A DNA stretch of 11,460 nucleotides from Alphaproteobacteria bacterium (GTDB lineage: Bacteria > Pseudomonadota > Alphaproteobacteria > Caulobacterales > Caulobacteraceae): contig JAGWSE010000045.1 of assembly GCA_028869395.1 (NCBI GenBank), positions 1 through 11,460 on the forward strand, written 5' to 3'. The position numbers and the translations under genes are program-made. The notes under the pieces were generated by a model. The model saw only the letters and a list, made by a program, of their open reading frames with translations. It was not told where the DNA came from and ran no database searches. Shown one piece after another: positions 6,361 through 11,460 of this stretch (positions are counted from its first letter, which is position 1; the number at the start of each line of letters is the position of its first letter).

Positions 6361-8451
6361 TCAGCCGTCCACCATGGCCAGCCACTCGTCCTCGGTCATC
6401 ACCTGGATCCCGAGCTCGGTTGCGGTCTTCAGCTTCGACCCGGCGCCGGGACCCGCGACCACGAGGTCGGTCTTCTTCGAGACCGAGCCTGAGACCTTGG
6501 CGCCCAGCCGTTCGGCCTGGGCCTTGGCCTCGTCACGGGTCATGCGCTCGAGCGAACCGGTGAAGACCACGGTCTTGCCGGCGACGGCGGTGTCGGTCTT
6601 CGGCCGCTCCGCGTCCTGGATGGCGAGTTCGGCGACGAGGTCCTGGACGATTCGCCGGTTGTGGTCCTCGGCGAAGTAGGCCGCCGCGGCCTCGATCACC
6701 GCCTCGCCGATCTGGTCGAGGGCGTCGAGCTCCTCGACGGCGGCCGGATCACGGTCAGCCACCTTGTCCATAGCCGCGAGGAAATCGGCGGCGGTGTGAT
6801 AGCCGCGGGCCAGCACGACGGACGTGGTTTCGCCTATATGGCGGATGCCGAGCGCGTTTATGAAGCGGTCCAGCGGGATGGTGCGCCGCGCCTCGATATT
6901 GCGCACGAGATTGCCGACGCTGGTCTCACCATAGCCTTCCATGTCGCGCAGCAGCGCGAGGCGGCCCTCGTCGCGGGCCAGGCGGAAGATGTCGGCGGGT
7001 TCGCGCACCCAGCCCTTGTCGTAGAAGGCGTTGAGCTGCTTCTCTCCCAGCCCCTCGATGTCGAAGGCGCGGCGGGAGACGAAGTGGCGCAGGTGCTCGA
7101 TCCGCTGGAAAGGGCAGGCGAACTCGCCCGAGCAGCGGCGGACGACCGTCTCGGCGCCGGAAGCCGTGGTCTCGCGCACGATCTCGGTCGCCAGCGGGCA
7201 TGGGCAGAGATGCGGAAATTCGTAAGGCTCCGAACCCTTCGGCCGCTCCGTCTCGACCACGCTGGCGATCTGCGGGATCACATCGCCGGCGCGCTGGACG
7301 ATGACGGTGTCGCCGAGGCGGACGTCGAGGCGAGCGATCTCGTCGGCGTTGTGCAAGGTGGCGTTGGTGACGACCACGCCGCCCACCGTCACCGGCGTCA
7401 GCCGGGCAACGGGCGTCAGCGCGCCGGTGCGGCCGACCTGGATGTCGATGGCCTCCAGCACCGTGCGGGCTTGCTGGGCCGGGAACTTGCGTGCGATCCC
7501 CCAGCGCGGAGCGCGGGAAACGAAGCCCAGGCGCTGCTGCCAGTCCAGCCGGTCGACCTTGTAGACCACGCCGTCGATGTCGAAGCCCAGGTGCGGGCGT
7601 TCGGCCTCCATCCGCCGGTAGGCCTCGAGCAGGCCCTCGAGCCCATGGACGCAGCGGCTCTGGGGCGTGGTCCGGAACCCCCACGCCTTCAGGTGGCGCA
7701 GCGCCTCCCACTGGGTCTCGGCGAAGGGAGCGTCGATCAGGCCCCAGGCGTAGGCGAAGAAGCGCAACGGCCGGCCGGCCGTCACCTTGGGATCGATCTG
7801 GCGCAGCGAGCCCGCCGCGGCGTTTCTGGGATTGGCGTAGGTCTTCTGGCCGGCGGCCGCGGCCGCCTCGTTCAGCGCGGCGAACTCGGCGTGGCCGAGA
7901 TAGACCTCGCCGCGGACCTCGATCACGCCGGGCCAGCCCGCGCCGTGCAGGCGCCTGGGGACTTCGGAGATGGTTCGGACGTTGGCGGTCACGTCCTCCC
8001 CCACCCGGCCGTCGCCGCGGGTGGCGGCGCGGACCAGCTCGCCCTTCTCGTAGCGGATGGAGCAGGAGAGGCCGTCGATCTTCGGTTCGGCGGTGTAGGC
8101 GATGGGTTCGTCGCCCAGCCGCAGGAAGCGGCGCACGCGGCCGTCGAATTCGGCAGTGTCCTCGTCGGAGAAGGCGTTGTCGAGGCTGAGCATGGGCACG
8201 CCATGTTCGACGGGAGCAAATTGCTCCGAGCGCTCGGCGCCAATGCGCAGGGAGGGCGAGTTCTCGCGCACGAGGTGCGGGAAGCGGGCCTCGATCTCGG
8301 CGTTCCGGCGCTTGAGCGCGTCGTAGTCGGCGTCGGAGACGACCGGCGCGTCTTCCTTGAAATAGGCGATGTCATTGCGCGCGATCTCGTCGGCGAGGCG
8401 GGTCAATTCCTCGACGGCTTCGGCCTCGGTCAGGTCGGCGACGGTTTTCAT
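6361..8451 (-). CDS. ligA: NAD+-dependent DNA ligase LigA
   Basis: Essential ligase that seals nicks in replication and repair, using NAD+ as AMP donor. The 696 residues are near the family norm (E. coli 671). Domain Ia, which binds NMN, spans about 1-75. The adenylation domain carries KIDG with nucleophile K124, GEVY (181-184) and DGVVYKVD (293-300), followed by the OB fold (about 325-405). The zinc finger uses C416, C418, C440 and C446; the first pair is CPC rather than CxxC, a form I recall from other alphaproteobacteria. Helix-hairpin-helix repeats span about 450-600 and a BRCT domain spans about 622-696 (GKTVVFTGSL, then LGAKVSGSVSKKTD). ATG 8451 is chosen for the MKTVADLTEAEA start and the GGGAGG Shine-Dalgarno sequence (8457-8462) 5 nt upstream; the longer frame to 8586 runs through an intergenic repeat. 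It lies 148 bp downstream of recN, same strand. Confidence 0.97.
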   Translation of the reverse strand: MKTVADLTEAEAVEELTRLADEIARNDIAYFKEDAPVVSDADYDALKRRNAEIEARFPHLVRENSPSLRIGAERSEQFAPVEHGVPMLSLDNAFSDEDTAEFDGRVRRFLRLGDEPIAYTAEPKIDGLSCSIRYEKGELVRAATRGDGRVGEDVTANVRTISEVPRRLHGAGWPGVIEVRGEVYLGHAEFAALNEAAAAAGQKTYANPRNAAAGSLRQIDPKVTAGRPLRFFAYAWGLIDAPFAETQWEALRHLKAWGFRTTPQSRCVHGLEGLLEAYRRMEAERPHLGFDIDGVVYKVDRLDWQQRLGFVSRAPRWGIARKFPAQQARTVLEAIDIQVGRTGALTPVARLTPVTVGGVVVTNATLHNADEIARLDVRLGDTVIVQRAGDVIPQIASVVETERPKGSEPYEFPHLCPCPLATEIVRETTASGAETVVRRCSGEFACPFQRIEHLRHFVSRRAFDIEGLGEKQLNAFYDKGWVREPADIFRLARDEGRLALLRDMEGYGETSVGNLVRNIEARRTIPLDRFINALGIRHIGETTSVVLARGYHTAADFLAAMDKVADRDPAAVEELDALDQIGEAVIEAAAAYFAEDHNRRIVQDLVAELAIQDAERPKTDTAVAGKTVVFTGSLERMTRDEAKAQAERLGAKVSGSVSKKTDLVVAGPGAGSKLKTATELGIQVMTEDEWLAMVDG

Positions 8452-8453
8452 CG

Positions 8454-8597
8454 TTCCCTCCCTTAATGGGGAGGGAAAGGCCGCGCCAGCGGCCAGGGTG
8501 GGGAAGTGTGGGGACAGGACGGCCGGCTCGAAGCTTGATCCTGAGTCCACCACCCAGCTCGCCTTTGGCGAGCTGTCCCTCGCCATCGAGGGAGGAA
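8454..8597. repeat. Nested palindromic intergenic repeat with GANTC site
   Basis: The recN-ligA gap consists almost wholly of four perfect hairpins in mirror layout. Outer left: TTCCCTCCC (8454-8462) with GGGAGGGAA (8469-8477). Inner left: GGCCGC (8479-8484) with GCGGCC (8489-8494). Inner right: CAGCTCGCC (8555-8563) with GGCGAGCTG (8567-8575), loop TTT. Outer right: TCCCTCG (8576-8582) with CGAGGGA (8587-8593). The whole is roughly symmetric: GGGTGG near 8496 faces CCACCACCC at 8547-8555, and TTCCCTCCC faces GAGGGAGGAA. GAGTC (8543-8547) is a GANTC (CcrM methylation) site. The layout resembles the long intergenic inverted-repeat families described in Caulobacter (CIR sequences). Copy number cannot be seen here. 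The inner-right hairpin could also help end recN transcription. Confidence 0.65.
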
Positions 8598-8599
8598 AG

Positions 8600-10297
8600 C
8601 TATGCCGCCATCAGCGCACGAGCGGCGGCGCGGGCGGCGTCGGTGATCTCGGCGCCGGCGAGCATGCGGGCGATCTCCTCCTCGCGGGGCTCGGCCGAGA
8701 GCGGCTCGACGGCGGTGCGCAGACGCTCGCCCTCCCCGGCCTTGGCGATACGCCAATGCGCGTCGGCGCGGGCGGCGACCTGGGGCGAGTGCGTGACCAC
8801 CAGGACCTGGGCGTCCGCCGCCAGCTTCTTGAGCCGCAGCCCCACGGCGTCGGCGACGGCGCCGCCCACCCCCTGATCCACCTCGTCGAAGATCATCAGC
8901 GGCTGAGGTCCCGCGCCGCGGCCGGCGAGCGCCGCCTTGAGCGCGAGGGCGAAGCGAGCGAGTTCGCCGCCCGAGGCGATGCTCCCCAGCTCCCCGAACG
9001 GCGCGCCGGGATTGGTGGCGATCTCGAAGCGGACGCGATCGATGCCCGCCGGGCCGGCGCGGTCTTCCGGCAGGGACTCGACGGCGACGCGGAAGCCGGC
9101 CTTCTCGAGCTTCAAAGGACCGAGTTCCGCCATGACCGCGGCGGCGAGCGCCTCCCCCGCAGCGGTGCGCGCGGCGGTGAGCTGGGCCGCGACGGCGAAG
9201 AAGGCCCGGGCGGCCGCGGCGAGTTCCGCCTCGGCCGCCTTCAGCTCGTCCTCGGATGTCTCGACGGCGCGAAGGCGCTCCGCGAAGCGGGCGCGGAGAC
9301 CCGGCAGCTCCTCGACGCTGACCGCCAGCTTGCGGGCGAGGCCGCGCAGGTCGAACAGCCGCTCCTCGGCCTTCTCCAGGCGGTCGGGCTCGAACTCGAA
9401 GCTCGCGGCGGCCGCATCGACGGCGGCTTCGGCCTCCTGGGCCTCGATCAGCACGCGGTCGAGGGCGGCGGAGGCTTCGGCCAGGCGCTTCACCGCGGCG
9501 GCGTCTTCGGTCGCTCCGGCCGAGAGCGCCCGCTCGCGCGCGCGGTCGAGGGCGCGGACGGCGGCGGCGAGGCGCGGCGAGAGACCGTCGAACGCCTCGT
9601 GCGCCGCTCCGATGTCGGAGAGCGCCTTCTCGGCGGCGCCCAGCAGGGCCCGCTCGCCGGCCAGCGCCGCCTCCTCCCCTTCCTGCGGGTCGAGACGCTC
9701 GATCTCGGAGAGCCGGAGCGTCAGCTCCTCGGTATCGGCGGCGGCGCGTTCCACGAGGCGGCGAAGCTCGTCCGCACGCTCGCGCGCAGCGCGCCAGGCG
9801 TGGTGCGCCTGGGCGACGGCGGCCGCCTCGGGACCAAGCCCGCCGAAGGCGTCGAGCAGCGGGCGGTGGGTTCGGGGATCGAGCAGGCCCACGGTCTCGT
9901 GCTGCCCATGCACCTCGAGCAGCGCCTCGCCGATCTCCTTCAGCACCCCGACGCCGGTCGCCTGGTCATTGACGAAGGCGCGGGAGCGGCCGTCCGCCGA
10001 GAGGGTGCGGCGCAGGACGAGGTCTTCGTCGCGCGCGTAGGAGAGGCCCTTCTCCTCCAGGATCTCCCAGACCGGATGGTCCGGGGCCGGCGCGAAAACG
10101 GCGGAGGCCGCGGCCTGGGCGGCTCCCCTGCGGACCAGTCCCGCCTCGGCGCGGGCGCCGGTCGCCAGGCCCAGGGCGTCGAGGATGATCGACTTGCCGG
10201 CCCCGGTCTCGCCGGTGAGCACGGTGAGGCCCGGCCCGATGGACAGGTCCAGGGCCTCGATCAGGACGACGTCGCGGATCCAGAGTCCGATCAGCAT
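8600..10297 (-). CDS. recN: DNA repair protein RecN (SMC-like ATPase)
   Basis: SMC-family ATPase that acts at double-strand breaks with RecA, holding DNA ends or sister chromatids together in the cytoplasm. The 565 residues match the family norm (about 553-570). Walker A is GETGAGKS (29-36). A long coiled coil of Ala/Glu/Arg-rich heptads (about 155-380) is interrupted around 206-320. The ABC signature is ASGGELAR (441-448), Walker B is LMIFDEVD (467-474), and the switch histidine is H503 in THSPQ. ATG 10297 is chosen because MLIGLWIRDVVLIEALDL aligns with the known RecN N-terminus; the in-frame extension to 10378 crosses the LexA-like box. Only a poor Shine-Dalgarno sequence is visible. It sits between bamD (ended by a hairpin terminator) and ligA, so it probably has its own promoter. 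SOS induction is known for RecN in many bacteria and is supported here by the box at 10354-10368. Confidence 0.97.
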   Translation of the reverse strand: MLIGLWIRDVVLIEALDLSIGPGLTVLTGETGAGKSIILDALGLATGARAEAGLVRRGAAQAAASAVFAPAPDHPVWEILEEKGLSYARDEDLVLRRTLSADGRSRAFVNDQATGVGVLKEIGEALLEVHGQHETVGLLDPRTHRPLLDAFGGLGPEAAAVAQAHHAWRAARERADELRRLVERAAADTEELTLRLSEIERLDPQEGEEAALAGERALLGAAEKALSDIGAAHEAFDGLSPRLAAAVRALDRARERALSAGATEDAAAVKRLAEASAALDRVLIEAQEAEAAVDAAAASFEFEPDRLEKAEERLFDLRGLARKLAVSVEELPGLRARFAERLRAVETSEDELKAAEAELAAAARAFFAVAAQLTAARTAAGEALAAAVMAELGPLKLEKAGFRVAVESLPEDRAGPAGIDRVRFEIATNPGAPFGELGSIASGGELARFALALKAALAGRGAGPQPLMIFDEVDQGVGGAVADAVGLRLKKLAADAQVLVVTHSPQVAARADAHWRIAKAGEGERLRTAVEPLSAEPREEEIARMLAGAEITDAARAAARALMAA

Positions 10298-10353
10298 TCG
10301 ATGGGAAGATCGCCGCGAATCGGCGCGCACGGAAGCGCCACGAGGCCGCAATC

Positions 10354-10368
10354 GATCACGTTTTGTTC
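10354..10368. promoter_or_regulatory. LexA-like box upstream of recN
   Basis: The plus strand reads GATCACGTTTTGTTC. The second half-site GTTC is exact and the first has one mismatch (GATC for GTTC) to GTTC-N7-GTTC. It ends 56 nt before the recN ATG and overlaps a possible minus-strand -35, TTGAGA (10367-10372); no convincing -10 was found. It differs from the exact box at 6311-6325 at only 2 of 15 positions. Confidence 0.6.
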
Positions 10369-10380
10369 TCAAACACAACC

Positions 10381-10405
10381 CCGCCTCGCAGCGGGTGCGA
10401 GGCGG
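10381..10405 (-). terminator. Hairpin terminator after bamD
   Basis: CCGCCTCGCA (10381-10390) and TGCGAGGCGG (10396-10405) form a perfect 10-bp stem with a 5-nt loop, 7 nt past the bamD stop codon (10413-10415). On the minus strand the stem is followed by GGTTGTGTTTG, a modest T-rich tail. It separates bamD from the recN promoter region. Confidence 0.65.
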
Positions 10406-10412
10406 CGAGGCG

Positions 10413-11460
10413 CTAGTGCAGGAAGGGGATGTGGAAGATGCTGTGCTTCTTCTTCGGCGCAGGCTGGGCCTCGGTCGTCGCTGGGGCGCTCGACGACGCA
10501 GCGGGCTGAGATGTCGAACCGTTGTCCGCTTCCGAGGCCTTGGCGACCTCGGCGTTCGGCTTGGCGGCCATCGCTTCGGCGGTGGTCAGGGTGCTGGGCG
10601 GCTTGATGGTCTGCGACTTGTCGTGCCGGAAGGGATGGAAGATCCCCCGCCGGGCCCGCTGGTTCGGCTCGACCGCCGGCCTCAGGCCTTTGGAGGTCAG
10701 CAGCTTGTAGGCGTCGAGATACCAGTACGACCCCGGGTAGTTGTAGCCGAGCACGGCGCCGTTGCGGCGCGCCTCGTCCATGACGCCGAGCGTCAGATAG
10801 CACTCCACGAGGCGGTAGAGCGCCTCGGGCGTGTGGCTGGTGGTCTGGTAGTGGTCGATGACGTACTTGAAGCGGCCGATGGCGGCGAGGGTGTCGCCCT
10901 GGCGCTCGTACCAGCGTCCGACGCTCATCTCCTTGCCGGCCAGCTGATCGTTGACCATGTCGATCTTCAGCCGCGCGTCGCGGGCGTATTCGCTGGTCGG
11001 ATATCGCTGGACGACATCGCGCAGATTGTCGAGCGCCTGGCCGGTGGCCGCCTGGTCGCGACCCACATCGACGATCTGCTCGAAGTAGCAGATGGCCTTC
11101 AGGTAGCGGGCGTAAGCGGCCGAATCGTTGCCCGGATAAAGCTGGATGTAGCGGTCGGCGTCGGCGATCGCCTGGGTGTAGTCGTTCGCCTCGTAGTGGG
11201 CGAAAGCCTCCATCAGGATCGCCCGGCGGGCCCATTCCGAATAGGGGTGCTGGCGCTCGACCTCGTCGAAATACTGCACAGCCTGGTTCCACAGGTGCCG
11301 GTCGAGCATGGTGGCGCCCGTGTCGTAGAGCAGGTTCACCGGCCGCTCTTCATAGGCGAGCGTCGGGGCCTTCTTGGCTTTGCTGGCGCATCCAGCCACG
11401 GCGAGGGCGCAGAGGGCGGCGGCCAGTCCGGGCCGGGCCCACGAATTCCGAAGAGCGATC
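10413..11460 (-). CDS. bamD: Outer-membrane assembly lipoprotein BamD, 5' end outside window
   Basis: Essential lipoprotein of the BAM complex that, with BamA, folds beta-barrel proteins into the outer membrane from its periplasmic face. The frame stays open to the right edge and reads IALRNSWARPGLAAALCALA then VAGCASK: the signal peptide and a lipobox (VAGC; Cys codon 11388-11390). The true start is therefore just outside, and GTG 11399 is not it. From the Cys the mature chain is 325 residues. TPR-type helices follow, including YDTGATMLDRHLWNQAVQYF, EVERQHPYSEWA, YPGNDSAAYARYLKAICYFE and TSEYARDARLKI, the classic BamD/ComL pattern. E. coli BamD is 245 residues; this one has an extra tail (from about mature residue 245) with a low-complexity Ala/Ser/Thr/Pro stretch and two similar IFH-PF motifs. 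In Caulobacter I recall lpxC next upstream. Confidence 0.95.
   Translation of the reverse strand, partial: IALRNSWARPGLAAALCALAVAGCASKAKKAPTLAYEERPVNLLYDTGATMLDRHLWNQAVQYFDEVERQHPYSEWARRAILMEAFAHYEANDYTQAIADADRYIQLYPGNDSAAYARYLKAICYFEQIVDVGRDQAATGQALDNLRDVVQRYPTSEYARDARLKIDMVNDQLAGKEMSVGRWYERQGDTLAAIGRFKYVIDHYQTTSHTPEALYRLVECYLTLGVMDEARRNGAVLGYNYPGSYWYLDAYKLLTSKGLRPAVEPNQRARRGIFHPFRHDKSQTIKPPSTLTTAEAMAAKPNAEVAKASEADNGSTSQPAASSSAPATTEAQPAPKKKHSIFHIPFLH

Noticed and set aside
5930..6385. Minus-strand frame from the ligA 3' end through 5930
   Set aside because: It is Arg/Ser/Pro-rich without structure; coding character is in the other two frames of this stretch. Only its ATGs at 6310 and 6304 may matter.
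8213..8227. Palindrome GGAGCAA-A-TTGCTCC
   Set aside because: It lies within ligA and encodes conserved-looking ligase residues; a chance palindrome is the simpler reading.
6661..8466. 601-codon plus-strand open frame antisense to ligA
   Set aside because: It mirrors LigA codons, lacks domains or a ribosome binding site, and LigA motifs are complete on the other strand.
8452..8586. Longer ligA N-terminus starting at 8586
   Set aside because: It would translate the intergenic repeat; the ATG at 8451 has a good Shine-Dalgarno sequence and a LigA-like start.
8369..10606. Very long plus-strand open frame antisense to recN
   Set aside because: It is a shadow of recN in GC-rich DNA: the composition is biased toward Gly/Arg/Ala, no motifs appear, and the minus strand carries the full RecN signature.
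11397..11399. GTG as bamD start
   Set aside because: It would remove the signal peptide and most of the lipobox, leaving the Cys at position 4; the frame is open to the window edge.
1..11460. CRISPR array, tRNA, rRNA, insertion sequence, toxin-antitoxin or phage defence genes
   Set aside because: No regularly spaced repeats, tRNA-like folds, transposase motifs or paired small toxin genes were seen on either strand.

Overview
The window is GC-rich DNA (about 70% G+C by eye) with the gene content and order of an alphaproteobacterium, most likely of the Caulobacterales (Caulobacter/Phenylobacterium type). The evidence is the bamD-recN-ligA order, GTTC-N7-GTTC LexA boxes (the alphaproteobacterial SOS box), promoter elements like the Caulobacter housekeeping consensus (TTGACGS / GCTANAWC), start codons without a Shine-Dalgarno sequence, and a nested palindromic intergenic repeat carrying a GANTC site. 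The genus call is an inference; no rRNA is present.

Left half, mostly plus strand. The window opens inside a UvrD/PcrA-type DNA helicase (1-1671; its N-terminal part lies outside). A small minus-strand gene for a tail-anchored DUF7662-like protein (1677-2126) converges on it. A divergent intergenic region with an 8-bp dyad leads to an unrecognised exported Ala/Pro-rich protein (2240-2746). Next come prmA, the ribosomal protein L11 methyltransferase (2786-3655), and a long three-domain Xaa-Pro aminopeptidase (3702-5516). The prmA and aminopeptidase starts look leaderless or nearly so.

Right half, all minus strand, read from right to left. bamD (lipoprotein of the outer-membrane beta-barrel assembly machine) runs off the right edge and ends at a good hairpin terminator. 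recN follows, preceded by a near-match LexA box. A 144-bp compound palindromic repeat comes next and supplies the ligA ribosome binding site. Then come ligA (NAD-dependent DNA ligase), a small reading frame that appears broken by frameshift(s) directly behind a perfect LexA box, and a small exported c-type cytochrome.

Much of the content is DNA repair: UvrD helicase, RecN, LigA and two SOS boxes. The least expected signal is the ligA-cytochrome interval (5934-6360). It holds an exact LexA box behind an exact TTGACGC -35 element, abutting the ATG of a roughly 100-codon gene whose coding signal jumps between frames. No tRNA, rRNA, CRISPR array, insertion sequence or phage gene was seen.
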